64,000 bases of DNA from Cinnamomum chago (Eukaryota > Streptophyta > Magnoliopsida > Laurales > Lauraceae). Both the position numbers and the translations under genes were made by a program. Shown in pieces: positions 53,281-64,000 of the stretch; within the stretch, counting starts at the first letter, position 1; every line of letters starts with the position of its first letter. The notes under the pieces are model-generated. The model worked only from the letters and a program-made list of their open reading frames with translations. It did no database searches and was not told where the DNA came from. The stretch is taken from positions 28,632,501 through 28,696,500 of the forward strand of contig CP142452.1 in NCBI GenBank assembly GCA_038049695.1. The letters are read 5' to 3'.

Positions 53281-56200
53281 TCAATGCCAATCAGGATTGC
53301 ATCTCATGCCCATCCCGTCTACATGCTGCTCAAAAACCTTGGTGGTCAAAGGCTTAGTAAATGGATTCGCCAGATTGTCTGCAGAGCCTATCTTGGTAAT
53401 TGCAATATCACCTCTCTGCACAATCTCTCTGACCAAATGATACTTCCTCTGTACGTGCTTTTGGCTTTTATGGCTCATTGGTTCCTTGGACTGAGCGACT
53501 GCCCCGCTACTGTCACAGTAAACTGTGAGCGGCTGTCGTGCCAAAGGTACCACTCCAAGTTCCAAAAGGAATCTTTTGAGCCATACTGCTTCCTTAGCTT
53601 CTTTACAAGTCGCTACATATTCAGCCTCAGAAGTGGAATCAGCGGTACATTCCCGTTTAATACTCCTCCAGCTGATAGCTCCTCCGCCAAGCATAAACAC
53701 ATAACCAGAGGTAGATTTCTTGGAATCCTTATCTGACATGAAGTTAGAATCTGTGTATCCGACTGGAATCAGCTCATCACTGCCGTAAATCAACATGTAA
53801 TCTCTAGTCCTTCTCAAGTACTTAAGGATACATTTTACAGCAGTCCAATGGTCAGGACCTGGGTTAGACTGATATCTGCTGACTAAGCCCACTGCATGAT
53901 AGATATTCGGTCTAGTAAATAGCATAGCATACATGAGGCTACCAATAGCCAAAGCGTAAGTAATTGCTCTCATTTGCTCCTTTTCCTCTGGGGTCTTGGG
54001 ACCCTGATCCTTGGAAAGGTGCACTTCATGCCTGAAAGGTGTGATGCCCTTTTTGAAGTCTTGCATAGCAAACCGTACCAGTACCTTATCTATGTAAGCA
54101 GTTTGAGATAAGCCAATCATCCTATTTTTCCCGTCTCGATGGAGTTTGATCCCTAGGATGTAACTAGCTTCTCCCAAGTCCTTCATATCAAAAGTCTTTG
54201 CCAACCAAACTTTTACCGTTGACAACATTCCTATATCTTTCCCAAGGAGAAGGATGTCGTCGACGTATAATATCAAAAAAACTACCCTGTCACCTTCATT
54301 TTTCATGTACACACATGACTCATCCGGATTTTGACTAAAACCAAATGATTTGATTGCCCGGTCAAAACGGATGTTCCAGCTTCGGGATGCCTGCTTTAGT
54401 CCATAAATGGACTTCTGCAGCTTGCAAACTCTTTGCTTTTGGTTACTTGCTATAAAACCGTCTGGCTGCATCATATAGATGTCTTCCTCAAGATGGCCGT
54501 TGAGAAACGCCGTCTTGACATCCATTTGCCAAATCTCGTAATCGAGATGTGCCGCAATGGATAAGAGTATCCGGATGGACTTGAGCATGGCTACTGGCGA
54601 GAAGGTTTCCTCATAATCGATACCCTCTTTCTGAGTATACCCTTTCGCAACTAGCCTGGCCTTAAAGGTCTCAACTCTTCCATCTGGTCCTCTCTTTCTC
54701 TTGTAGACCCACTTGCACCCAATAGGTTTGATATTGGCAGGCAAGTCCACAAGTGTCCAGACCTGATTAGAGTACATAGACTCCATCTCAGCTTTCATAG
54801 CATCTTGCCAATGTCCCGAATCTATGTCATTAATTGCTTCATCATAGTTACAGGGATCCTGTTCCGGTTCTTCCGGGATTGCCTCGTAAGACTCTCCCAA
54901 GAACGAGAACCTATCAGGGGGCCTGATTATTCTCCCACTACGACGAGGCACTGGTGTAACTACTGGGTCTGGTAAGGGCGGTTCTTCCTCAAGTTCGGTC
55001 ATGTTTGGATTTGGAATTGATTGTTCTTGAATCTCTTCTAAGATCACCTTTTCTAAAGATTTCCGGTCCGTCATATAATCTTCCTCCAGAAAAACTGCAT
55101 TGGTGCTTACTAGCACTTTCTGCTCTCTGGGATTATAAAATAACCAACCTTCAGTTCCTTTGGTATATCCTATAAATGTGCATACTTCCGACTTCATTTC
55201 CAATTTATCCATCTTTACCTTCAGCACATGTGCCGGACAACCCCAAATGTGTAAATGTTGTAGACTAGGCTTTCGCCCAGACCACAACTCCCGGGGAGTC
55301 TTAGGTACAGACTTAGATGGTACGAGGTTTAGTATGTACATTGCAGTTTCCAAGGCATGTCCCCAAAAGGATATAGGTAATCCTGAGAAACTCAACATAG
55401 ACCTGATCATATCTAAAAGAGTCCGGTTCCTTCTTTCCGCTACTCCATTCTGTTGAGGCATACCAGGAGCAGACAACTGGGATAGAATCCCATTTTCTGA
55501 TAAGTGTGCCATAAAATTTCCAGACAGATATTCTCCTCCTCGATCTGATCGAAGAGTCTTGATACTTTTACCTAATTGCTTTTCCGCTTCCGCTCGAAAC
55601 TCTTTGGACTTTTCAAAAGCCTCGGACTTGCGGTGCATAAGGTATATGTATCCATATCTTGAGTAATCATCTGTGAAAGTGATGAAGTACTCATATCCTC
55701 CTCTGGCTCTTATATTAATGGGCCCACACACATCAGTATGCACTAATTCCAATAAATCTTTGGCCCTATTGACCTTGGATGAAAATGGTCTTTTGGTCAT
55801 TTTGCCTTCCAGACAGGACTCACAAACAGGCATTGGTTCTACAACCAATGAAGGCAAGATACCATCTTTCACTAGCCTGTCAATCCTATTTAGGTTTATA
55901 TGACCTAGCCTCAAGTGCCAAAGTTTTGTTGGATTAGATGAATGTGACTTTCTCTTTAATGATGGTCTATTAATTATTTCGGTATCATGTATCTCATACA
56001 TTGTAGGAGTTAACAGATAAAGCCCATTGGTTACCTTGCCAGAACATATAAAAGTACCGTTTCTCTTTATGACAACTTCAGTACCAAAAGTAATAGAATA
56101 ACTTTTATTCACCAAACTAGAAACTGAAATTAAATTCCGTCTTAAAGACGGTACATATAGAGTATCTGACAAAACCAACTTATTACCTTGAAAATATAAA

Positions 56201-57246
56201 GTAATAACTCCTACTGAGACCGCATCCGCCTTAGCATCAGATCCTAGGTTGACAATGATTTCGCCGTCACTGAGTCTCCTGGTTTCCCTGAACCCCTGCA
56301 ACGAATTACATATGTGATTAGTTGCCCCGGAGTCCACACACCAAGATTCTGAAGTACCAGTTGCAAAACTAACTTCAGTAACAAGTGACGCAATCATACC
56401 TGAGGTCTTCTTCTTAGACAGATATTCTGGACAATTCCTCTTCCAATGTCCTGTCATACCACAACGGAAACACTTTCCTTTTGTCCCTGCTCCCTTAGCC
56501 TTGCTAACATCACCATTAGGACCATTCTCCGCCTTAGGACCCTTCAGAATTGATTTCTTCTTGCCTTTCCGCCCTTTGCCTTTCGGTTTGGACTTGGCAA
56601 ATGACTTTTCTGTCATCAGGGCAGTTGGCTTTTTCTTCATAATGCCTTCAGTCACCACCAGCTGGCTAGACAGCTCAGCCAGAGTCAGATTCATTTTATT
56701 CATGTTGTAATTAACCTTGAAATTGTTGAATGACTCTGGTAGTGACTCAAGTATTATGTCAATCTGCGATTCTGCATCAATCGCAGCCCCCAGTACATCT
56801 AACTCATTCAATGAGTCCATCATTTTCAACATATGGTCCTGTACTGGTGTGCCTTCAGCCATCTTGGTGCTTATAAGCACCCTCATAGCAGCCTGTCTAG
56901 CAGGCCTACCCTGTTCCGCAAATATCTCCTTTAAGTTTGATATAATATCATATGCAGTCTTAAAGAATTGATGTTGGTGTTGTAAAACACTAGACATAGA
57001 TGCATGTATGTAACATCTGGCCATCTCATCGTCTTTGGCCCACTTGGTGTAAAGTTCCTTTTCTTCCTGTGATGCTTCTGGCAATGGCTCATCAGGGGGG
57101 GGGGGGGGGGGTTTGGTAAGGACATATTTATATCCTGAAGCTGTCAGGACAATATCCAGGTTCCGTTTCCAGTCTACATAGTTGGATCCCACTAATTTAT
57201 TCTGGTTGAGGATGGTCGCAAGTGGATTGAAAGTGTTTGAATTCAT
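53281..57246 (-). CDS. Copia gag-pol polyprotein, intact
   Basis: The frame is open from 57,273, but the likely start is the Met at 57,246 ([17 protein letters not shown]), giving 1,321 residues. Numbering from 57,273: Gag to about residue 250; a basic linker; zinc knuckle [14 protein letters not shown] near 268; aspartic protease [12 protein letters not shown] near 310; integrase zinc-binding part HLRLGHINL ... CESCLEGK (455-495) and DDE core ([35 protein letters not shown], 515-625); RT with [24 protein letters not shown] and [10 protein letters not shown] (about 860-1,040); RNase H with [18 protein letters not shown] and [12 protein letters not shown] (1,190-1,290). All catalytic motifs look intact and no stop occurs, so it could still be competent. 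A 17-base G run on plus encodes Pro residues near residue 55. Confidence 0.95.
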   Translation of the reverse strand: MNSNTFNPLATILNQNKLVGSNYVDWKRNLDIVLTASGYKYVLTKPPPPPPDEPLPEASQEEKELYTKWAKDDEMARCYIHASMSSVLQHQHQFFKTAYDIISNLKEIFAEQGRPARQAAMRVLISTKMAEGTPVQDHMLKMMDSLNELDVLGAAIDAESQIDIILESLPESFNNFKVNYNMNKMNLTLAELSSQLVVTEGIMKKKPTALMTEKSFAKSKPKGKGRKGKKKSILKGPKAENGPNGDVSKAKGAGTKGKCFRCGMTGHWKRNCPEYLSKKKTSGMIASLVTEVSFATGTSESWCVDSGATNHICNSLQGFRETRRLSDGEIIVNLGSDAKADAVSVGVITLYFQGNKLVLSDTLYVPSLRRNLISVSSLVNKSYSITFGTEVVIKRNGTFICSGKVTNGLYLLTPTMYEIHDTEIINRPSLKRKSHSSNPTKLWHLRLGHINLNRIDRLVKDGILPSLVVEPMPVCESCLEGKMTKRPFSSKVNRAKDLLELVHTDVCGPINIRARGGYEYFITFTDDYSRYGYIYLMHRKSEAFEKSKEFRAEAEKQLGKSIKTLRSDRGGEYLSGNFMAHLSENGILSQLSAPGMPQQNGVAERRNRTLLDMIRSMLSFSGLPISFWGHALETAMYILNLVPSKSVPKTPRELWSGRKPSLQHLHIWGCPAHVLKVKMDKLEMKSEVCTFIGYTKGTEGWLFYNPREQKVLVSTNAVFLEEDYMTDRKSLEKVILEEIQEQSIPNPNMTELEEEPPLPDPVVTPVPRRSGRIIRPPDRFSFLGESYEAIPEEPEQDPCNYDEAINDIDSGHWQDAMKAEMESMYSNQVWTLVDLPANIKPIGCKWVYKRKRGPDGRVETFKARLVAKGYTQKEGIDYEETFSPVAMLKSIRILLSIAAHLDYEIWQMDVKTAFLNGHLEEDIYMMQPDGFIASNQKQRVCKLQKSIYGLKQASRSWNIRFDRAIKSFGFSQNPDESCVYMKNEGDRVVFLILYVDDILLLGKDIGMLSTVKVWLAKTFDMKDLGEASYILGIKLHRDGKNRMIGLSQTAYIDKVLVRFAMQDFKKGITPFRHEVHLSKDQGPKTPEEKEQMRAITYALAIGSLMYAMLFTRPNIYHAVGLVSRYQSNPGPDHWTAVKCILKYLRRTRDYMLIYGSDELIPVGYTDSNFMSDKDSKKSTSGYVFMLGGGAISWRSIKRECTADSTSEAEYVATCKEAKEAVWLKRFLLELGVVPLARQPLTVYCDSSGAVAQSKEPMSHKSQKHVQRKYHLVREIVQRGDIAITKIGSADNLANPFTKPLTTKVFEQHVDGMGMRCNPDWH

Positions 57247-57273
57247 GCTGAAAATACTGTAGCACATAACCAT

Positions 57274-59008
57274 ACATTCAATTAATGAATTTAAATGACA
57301 TTAGGGTTTAGTATTCTACCAAATTTATATGGAATCCTCATAACCATTAAATTCAGAATACATCGGAATCCCAATCCCCGGGGTATGCCTCCTTGGGGAG
57401 TGCGAATACCACCTAGATTGGTGCGGATCAAAGTTAGTCAAAATTAGGATTAAGACTAACTTTCCATGATCCCCTTCATTCATTATTATCTAGGTATCTC
57501 ATACCAAATAATCAATGACTCCCGATTAACTTTGGCTTCTAAAATAAATGAGGCAAATCCTTGGGGATACTACATCATTATTTTAGTTAAGTGTGACCCA
57601 CCAACTAGCATTGCATGACAACCGTTTCGAGCAGCTCCTCCTTGGGGAGTGGGCCCCCGCCCCGTCTCACCAACACTATCCATAGGGGATCCATATCTAG
57701 TAGCCAGACAAGTAAAAGCCCTCCGTGGGGAACGGCCATACTCGAGATGGCGCGGGGCTAATACTTTCCTTACAATGGACTTATGGTGGAAAACCATGGG
57801 GATTTCTAAATATAAATGCCCCGCTCCCACTTAATATTTTAGAATTGAGGATTTCTTTGTAAGGTATTAGAGCCCCATATATGAATATATGAATATCAAA
57901 TCATCTTATGATATGATCTAAGATTGGTTCCAAGTCAAGTTATTTTAAGAAAAGTCTAGTTTCTAAATTAGTGTTACTAATGTGTCCATCTCATGGGTCA
58001 TCAACACTAATTAGAACTCTTTCCAAAAATTAATTTGATTTGACCAATTTTAGTAACTTGCTATGTTTGGATCAGATCTGGAATTTTTCTAATTTAAGCA
58101 TGCATCCATAAATAGAAATTGCAAAAATAGAAACTAGTCCTCTCTTCCACATGGCCCAAGCGGAATAGACTTCTTGGACTTCTAGACTTTCCAAAAATTT
58201 GGAATTCCTCATACTCTTTGGGAAACTCCAGAACTCTTTTGGTAATCTTCAAACTCTTTGATTAGGAGTCCAACATCGCTTTCCTTCTTCGTCTAAGACA
58301 TCGCCAGAATTTACAAATTTAGGAAAAATTACATAAATTCCTATGCCTCAAGTATGAGACTTACATGGTAATCTACACATGGAAATAAAAGGGCTATAAG
58401 GAAATTCACCATGCCTTGCCCTTTTACGGGAAACCAAGGAAACCATGATGCCCTTTACATTTAGCCTTAAATAAACCAATCACCATAAAAGAAAGCAAAA
58501 GACTTGTGGGCCATATGGAGAGGATATTATCATCTGCAAGTTAGTATCTCATACAACCATACAAATCACAGAAATAGGCTGCAAAATAATGCGGGAAAAA
58601 CAGGAAGTAAAAGAAGATCCGAAACTGAAAAAATAGTTTCTGCAGTATTCTTCACAGTTGGCTCGGTCGACCGGCCAGGGGGGCTCGGTCGACCGACCTG
58701 CAAGTCAGCCGGTCGACCAAGCACGGGCGGGTCGACCGGACTGACGAATTTCTGCAACTTGGGTTTTTCCATGGGTTATCTGTTTCGTGTCCATTCTTCT
58801 TCAAATCACTTCCAAAGTGTTCCAATGGCTTCCTACCATCCTTGAATCATTATTAAACCCTTTTGTGACTATCCAAACATGAATTTACTATCAAACCAAG
58901 TAAATCCATTAAAATTGATCCTTACATAGCCCTTGCTTCATCTTCTTCGCATCTCATGCAAAGATCAGAGCAAGCTTGCTGGTCTAACATGATTAGAAAT
59001 GAGGTTAG
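57274..59008 (-). other. Untranslated leader of the copia element
   Basis: A 1.7-kb 5' leader without coding sequence. TCCTTGGGGAGTG recurs at about 57,390 and 57,640. At 58,655-58,740 a cluster of GGTCGACC palindromes at about 20-bp spacing resembles the cluster in the unrelated LTR at 5,195-5,345. Confidence 0.8.
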
Positions 59009-59020
59009 GCTCTGATACCA
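59009..59020 (-). promoter_or_regulatory. Primer-binding site TGGTATCAGAGC
   Basis: Exact initiator-Met tRNA-complementary site on the minus strand, two bases (AT) from the 5' LTR. Confidence 0.95.
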
Positions 59021-59022
59021 AT

Positions 59023-60784
59023 TGTTGAAAAATAGGTGGGCCTTCCAGACAGGTTTCAAAACTTTTGACCCACTTGATGTAGGGATCAATTGTCCAGAAT
59101 GCAACAAACCCAATTCAGGATGCAATTCCCTCAATCTCATAGCCATGTACAGCAACATATACTATCCATAAGATAGAAAACATCACATAAATATGCTACC
59201 ACAAAATCCACAACATACAAGGATGTAGATGTACCTTTGGAGCTTTGTTGTGCTCTAATGGAGGATTTGAGTTCTTTACTTTGGTGATGAACCACTTCAC
59301 AATCAAAATCAGAATCTTCAACTCCTTTTGATCTTCCGCGCTATGTCCCGTATTAGATTTCTTTTCTCAAGAAGATGGTGGAATCCTCAAGAGAAAACCC
59401 TACTATTAACTCTAAGAAACCAAAGGTGAAAGAGAGGGGAACTTTGAGAAGAAGAAGACTTGTACAACTCTTGTACAAGGGGGCTGAAAGTGCTCTTATG
59501 ATTATGCACGAATTTGAGAGGATTATTCCTCTATTTATAGCCCTCCATCACTCCTCTTTTCCTATTTGAAATAGAAGTTTAACTCCCATTACAAATTAGT
59601 AAACATCTCCCTTACTAATTGTCATAGAAGTCTTACTTCCACAACTATTAGTTGCTTTCTCCTTTCTAATTAAAATAGAAGTCCTACTTTCATTATTAAT
59701 TAGTAGCTTACCATTACCACTATTAGAAGTCTCACTTCAAATAGAAATAGTAACCTTCCTATTAGAGTTCAAGTAGGATTAGTATCTTTCTAATAATTTG
59801 GGCTAGCATGGGGACCACTAGGGATTCCTTAGAAAGCTGGCTCCAACTGGGACACGCGACCCCACATCTCATGTGCAATTCGGGTCCACAGTTAATTGAA
59901 AATAACTCCACTAAATAAATGCAATTGCACTCCAGTCTTAAGAATATATTTCAATGAAGACCCTAAACTTTCTCAGTACCACAAGTAGGCCCCTCCATCT
60001 ATATCTATGGATCAAATGGACCTGTCCACCAAATTAGATCCATATCTTATTATCCTTGAGCCCCAATTAATTATAATGATCATTTGGTACCGATCCAATT
60101 ACCTCTTAACTGGAATGGGTGCGCACTTACCAATGATAAATCCATTAATTGGCACAAGGGGATATTTAAGATAGATTCCTTCTTGACCATTGAATGTTCC
60201 CACAACTCTACTACCACGTACCCAAATCACCGAGGTGTTGACCTACAATTGGCCTCACTCATTGGTGACTCAAAGCAAATGAATAGATAGAAACTTGAGT
60301 TCATTAATGTCTCAGGATTATGAGTCTATTGCTAGGGAATTATGAGAGCAGACCTTAAAGTATAGACAGTGTGTATAAGGTGCTTCTCATGGTCCTTCAA
60401 TACATCTAATGTACCGGCATCATGATCCATAATCTTACATTCTGATGATTGTGATAAATTACACTATCTCATAGTGATCAAAATGCTGCAACCTTGTCAG
60501 ATGAGGTGTCCAATCTCATAACTGGTTGTGAAGATAATTTAAGTATAAGATATGTAATACATATCTCCTGTATGTGGATCTCATCCATACACATGTATTA
60601 CATCTAGTATACTTGTGGACTCCGGTTCATCTAATGAACCATTATGTCATTTGTATTAGTTATGTGCAAGTATATAAAACACCATTCATCTCATGAAAGG
60701 AAAAACAAGAATTTTATTGATAAATAGAAAAATTAATCAATTTATTACATCATATACCCTTGGTATTGAGACCATAAACTAACA
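59023..60784 (-). repeat. 5' LTR of the copia element
   Basis: 1,762 bp, the same length as the other LTR. On the plus strand it starts TGTTGAAAAATAGG and ends AAACTAACA. It should hold the promoter and the start of the genomic RNA; I did not identify a specific TATA box. Confidence 0.96.
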
Positions 60785-60789
60785 TTATA

Positions 60790-61115
60790 TACATATATTT
60801 ACAATAGTCAATGCAAATTAATAAATATATATATGCAAGAAAAGCACTTCAATAAGGAAAATAATAGAAAAAATGTTGCACATTACATGATTTATTAGTC
60901 CAAATATCCAAAGTAAAAGATCTAATATTAATATGAAATTATATTTTAGTTATCTTTTTTAAATTGCCGACTCCAAACCCAATTCATAATTACTTATAAA
61001 CTAATCTTAATTATTTAAAATTAGATTTACCTGTCAAATGGTTCAGAATACAAACAATTTATTAAAATTAGTTGATATGGCCAAGTGTCCCCTATTTTTT
61101 ACTCGGTTCTTTGTC
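60790..61115 (-). repeat. Dispersed AT-rich repeat, inverted relative of 11,890-12,240
   Basis: Reverse complement alignable to 11,890-12,230 (landmarks ACCGAGTAAAAAATAGGGG, AACCATTT, GGTTTGGAGT, TTGACTATT). More diverged than the A/B pair. Confidence 0.7.
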
Positions 61116-61159
61116 AAAATGTGATAACTCAGGAGAGTCAAGAGTCAATTTGCAAATTT

Positions 61160-62010
61160 TCTTCAACCATGATTCGGCCTCCAATGTGTTGTTGGTAGTT
61201 GGCACCTTGTTTGAAGTGTCAAACACATGTCCTAACTCCAAAGAGATGCAGGATATTACAACAACAGTTTTTAGACGTGACATTCGCCCGTAAACTATTA
61301 ATGTTTAATTATTTTCCAAGACCTGTTTGTGTGGTATCCTAAGATCATGCAATATCGCAGACAACGGACCTTACGATATCCTAAGGCAGTGCAACATCAC
61401 GCATACAACATCACATCATTTTTGTACGAACGGATATACCGAAAATATTTAACCTTCATCGATTCTAATGCAAATGTCATATAATTGGACCTATGGTACA
61501 TCAAAGAAACGCAGTCTCCTGGGCACCTTTGTATAGGAAATTACACGACCACGCTGAACAGAGCTTTCACGTATGAAATCTTAGGGCATGTTTGGATGTG
61601 TGGTGAAGTGAGGTAACGTGAAGTAAAGCATCCATTATTCAAACAAGAAAAGACAATGGGTCAAATCAAAAGTACATAATTTCAAAATTCCCTCCATCTT
61701 TTAAAAAAAAATTAAAAAAATAATATTTTTTCTCCACTAGAAGACAAAAAATCGTCATTTTTTTATACAAAAAGTCAAAAATATTTCATACCAAATAATT
61801 AAAAACAAAACACCATCATAACACTTTATATTTTATCATAATTTTATATGCGTATTTCTTCTTCTTCCACGTAAGAAAGTGATATGGGAGGCATCCGGAC
61901 ACGTAATTTCAATATATTCGCTCTCCAATGTGCCGTCCGCAGTTGGCTCCATGTGAGAGTGTCCTAACACATGTCCAGATCCCAAAGAATATTTTACCAA
62001 AAGAGAAAGA
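61160..62010. repeat. Diverged local direct duplication
   Basis: The block around 61,175-61,250 (CCTCCAATGTG, AGTTGGC, CACATGTCC, CCAAAGAG) recurs around 61,920-61,995. The following segments both lead to a CGACCACGCTGAACAG / CGACGCCCTGCTGAATA motif (about 61,545 and 62,045). No protein was recognised in either copy. Confidence 0.6.
61586..61905. mobile_element. Possible MITE within the local duplication
   Basis: The left edge GGCATGTTTGGATGTGTGG and the right edge on the minus strand, CGTGTCCGGATGCCTCCC, are loosely inverted. The interior is AT-rich. No convincing TSD. Confidence 0.35.
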
Positions 62011-62162
62011 ATCAAAAGAACCCGTGTGTAGAAAATTCCTGGACGACGCCCTGCTGAATATGACTTTTGCGCACACCTCTCATTAACTATAGAGGCGTAC
62101 TATTTCTTCCGCGTAAGAAAGTGATATGAAACCGCGTCTCCGCCCTTGGAATTTTATTATTA

Positions 62163-62402
62163 ATGCAGAAAAAAGCTCGCACCTCAAAGTACTCTTTTCC
62201 TACTCCTTTCTCTCGACAAAGCCTCTCTCTCCGACGGAACTACAAACAGCCAGGATCCATCATCTTCCATGGCTTCATCAACTTCATCACCAAGGTGACA
62301 AACCCGTCCACGGCTTCGCTGAAACACTGCGCTTCATCTTCCTCTTCCTCATCATCATTGTCCCTGAAGCCCAGGTCATATTCTATTGCTTGCACAACCT
62401 AA
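62163..62402 (+). other. Weak gene-like patch (79-codon frame), unverified
   Basis: The stretch 62,100-62,480 has higher GC than its surroundings, a CT-rich leader and a GT-containing junction near 62,478 (AAGTGAAGGTATATAC). The 79-codon frame is basic and Ser-rich (MQKKARTSKYSFPTPFSRQS at its start), and an overlapping 114-codon frame (62,126-62,470) is equally open. Neither shows a recognised domain. It could be a first exon and UTR, a pseudogene or chance. Least transposon-like spot in the window. Confidence 0.2.
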
Positions 62403-62479
62403 TCACTAGTGTGCACCCTTCTACACATCCTCGACGATCGCATCAACAGCAGCATATCCTATCCTGTTAAAGTGAAGGT

Positions 62480-63175
62480 ATATACATCTTTGATTTTTCA
62501 TTTTTCACGGGTTATAGAAATACAGTAGGCATGCATGTTGTGTTGCACTGTAATTTTACCTAGTTTCTTTGTCGATGGAAAAGGATCATTATTCATACAT
62601 ATATTATTTCTATTATGGTGAAAACTTACCGGGAAGGAAAGAAGATAAGGCCCAGTTTAACTCATCATGTGCTTTACTGACCTTAAAATCCTTTTTTTTT
62701 TTACCGATGATTCTCTGAGCCCATGACTCTCCAATTTTTGTTTGCTATATGATAGTACCATTTTGATTTAAAAATAATGAAAAACACCCTTCGTTTTTTT
62801 TGGGTGGGTACTTTCTAGTACTAATTCTGTTTCTAATACAGAAGGAGGACAAGATTTTAAACTTACATTGGTATTACGGACCTCTTTGAATAGTCCAAAA
62901 ATAGAGTAAAGTAAAGTTCAATGAGGTCTAATGGTGCTTTTATTTTATTGAATAAAAATGGATTCTACTTTAAACCTTAACTTTACAATAAACATTTAAA
63001 TGTAGTGGAGTGAAGTACTCTATTTTAATTTTAATTTACTTCTCCTCCACGTCACTCCTCACGTGAAATCCGCTTCATTTTACTCAATTTCACTCATCAT
63101 GTGAAATCCACTTCAATTTACTCCACTCAAATGGACGATCATTAATTAAGTAAAATCAACCTTCACATGTCCCCC
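62480..63175. other. AT-rich non-coding sequence
   Basis: No gene. Around 62,880-63,140 there are repeated GTGAAATCC(A/G)CTTCA and TTTACTC motifs in both orientations, suggestive of a MITE with subterminal repeats, but no TSD was fixed. Confidence 0.4.
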
Positions 63176-63177
63176 AT

Positions 63178-63286
63178 GTGGTAGCTCGGCGGCTGGCAGG
63201 GATATGAACGTGAGTTATAAAGCGGGTGAGGAAGTGTGTGAGTTAGACTGCAAGTTCAAGGTCCGAATATAGGGAAAAAAAAAAGA
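63178..63286 (+). mobile_element. Possible SINE fragment
   Basis: GTGGTAGCTCGGCGGCTGG resembles the A-box region of the SINEs above, with AAGTTCAAGGTCCGAATA as a possible B box and a short A run (63,275-63,284). No TSD. Tentative. Confidence 0.4.
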
Positions 63287-63506
63287 CCTTCACTTAAAAT
63301 AGCAGTTAAATTATAATTTCGAACAATCTTGATGGAGTGGTTGGTTACTGCCTTTTTTTTTTTTTTTTTTTCATTTTTCATTCCAGACATAACTTGCACG
63401 TACACGGAGAGAGGGAGGCATAGTGAGAAGTGTTGTTGTATTACCACTTGAATAAGGTGTCGTTCCATTTATAATAAAAGGCACCACCCATTCATTGCTA
63501 CTAGGC

Positions 63507-64000
63507 ATCTCAAATGGGCCGTGCCGGCCCACCATGCCGGGCGTACTCGGTGTGCCTCTTTTATTTATTTTTTTGATTAATTTTTTTCATCTTTTCGGTA
63601 TTAAAATTAAAACTTAGAACACAAGCACGGAGAATGACAAAGATATTTAAGTGGTTCATTCAAACTCGACCTACTCATGTTCAAATAATTAATATTAATT
63701 CAACAAAAAATCCTTTTAAAAAGCCTTATTCTCTTACCTAAATTTATATTTATTATGGCTAGGGCTGTATATATTGGTTGGTTGGGACTTAATATCTGAT
63801 TGGACACATTCCAAAGAGACACCTTTATGTCCAAGACGAGATCCATGGTCTGAGGAACATGTGAAGATACCAAACTATACTTAGAGCTGATTATATTTTA
63901 ATGGGATAATATAATCATAATAAAATTAAAAGTAACATTATATATATTTTTTGGATTACTATTATAAGTTTATAACTATTGACCGGCCAGAGAAGAATAA
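63507..64000. mobile_element. Partial relative of the 12,476-12,960 hAT-like MITE
   Basis: Starts GGCATCTCAAATGGGCCGTG, compare GGTGTCAAATGTGCCATG, then GC-rich CCGGCCC/GCCGGGC motifs, and later TTAAGTGGTTCATTCAAACT, matching TTAAGTAGTTCATTCAAACT at 12,680. Similarity fades and the right end lies outside the window or is lost. Confidence 0.5.

Larger units (their letters stand above)
51504..60784 (-). mobile_element. Complete Ty1/copia LTR retrotransposon (9.28 kb)
   Basis: Two LTRs of exactly 1,762 bp with TG...CA ends, flanked by TTACA (51,499-51,503) and TTATA (60,785-60,789), a 4-of-5 match to a 5-bp TSD. PBS, long leader, single gag-pol frame and PPT are in the right order on the minus strand. 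LTR length, the PBS and the gag style ([18 protein letters not shown]) suggest the Tork/Angela-like group, an inference from memory. A by-eye count gives about 56 substitutions and no indels between LTRs (roughly 3%). Confidence 0.96.

Noticed and set aside
53275..53736. 153-codon plus-strand frame opposite copia pol
   Set aside because: Antisense shadow of the intact gag-pol frame.
58504..58845. 113-codon plus-strand frame with Arg/Pro repeats
   Set aside because: It arises from the GGTCGACC cluster in the copia leader and lies on the strand opposite the element.

Overview
This window is a transposon-dense stretch of a plant nuclear genome. It is AT-rich and holds a plant-type L1 LINE with zf-RVT and RNase H domains, Ty1/copia LTR elements primed by initiator-Met tRNA, hAT-, MULE- and Tourist-like non-autonomous DNA transposons, tRNA-derived SINEs and many (TA)n/(CT)n runs. 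I found no convincing host gene. The only intact long reading frame is the 1,330-codon gag-pol of a copia element. Every other recognisable protein sequence is a transposon relic. The species cannot be named from the sequence.

Layout. (1) 1-40,219 is a tandem segmental duplication. Copy A (1-19,795, its start lying left of the window) and copy B (19,796-40,219, about 20.4 kb) are roughly 95% identical where aligned by eye. The A/B junction at 19,795|19,796 can be read because copy A and copy B share sequence up to 19,795/40,219 and then diverge. Inside each copy an older repeat (R1 near 1.3-7.9 kb, R2 near 13.4-15.7 kb, and their B counterparts) records an earlier ~12-kb-offset duplication. 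Comparing the paralogues gives empty sites for several insertions: a MULE-like element with 9-bp TSD (1,938-6,338), an internally deleted LTR element nested in it (3,780-5,771, TSD CCCAA), a perfect 62-bp palindrome MITE (34,173-34,315), a chain of MITEs in (TA)n (7,958-8,935 and 14,224-14,800) and a 5'-truncated LINE (27,399-29,222). A degenerate copia element (20,280-23,816) with a SINE in its integrase lies at the start of copy B.

(2) 40,042-51,305 is an 11.3-kb element with ~480-bp terminal inverted repeats. It carries a broken gene with a plant DUF1985/mobile-domain-like region and a C48 (Ulp1/SUMO-protease-like) catalytic region. It is split by a nearly full-length L1 (42,791-48,463, minus strand, 17-bp TSD) and also holds a 382-bp MITE (50,178-50,559, 9-bp TSD). 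The segmental-duplication breakpoint falls inside its left TIR.

(3) 51,504-60,784 is a complete copia retrotransposon on the minus strand: two 1,762-bp LTRs about 3% diverged, PBS, PPT and an intact gag-pol.

(4) 60,785-64,000 is AT-rich sequence with repeat fragments, a small diverged local duplication and one weak gene-like patch near 62.1-62.5 kb.

The parts do not form a pathway. The region is best read as a stratigraphy of nested insertions, duplications and deletions. The least ordinary items are the Ulp1-carrying TIR element, the duplication breakpoint inside it, the reuse of one AT-rich target by two 9-bp-TSD elements, and a set of MITE families that appear to share an interior while having different palindromic ends.
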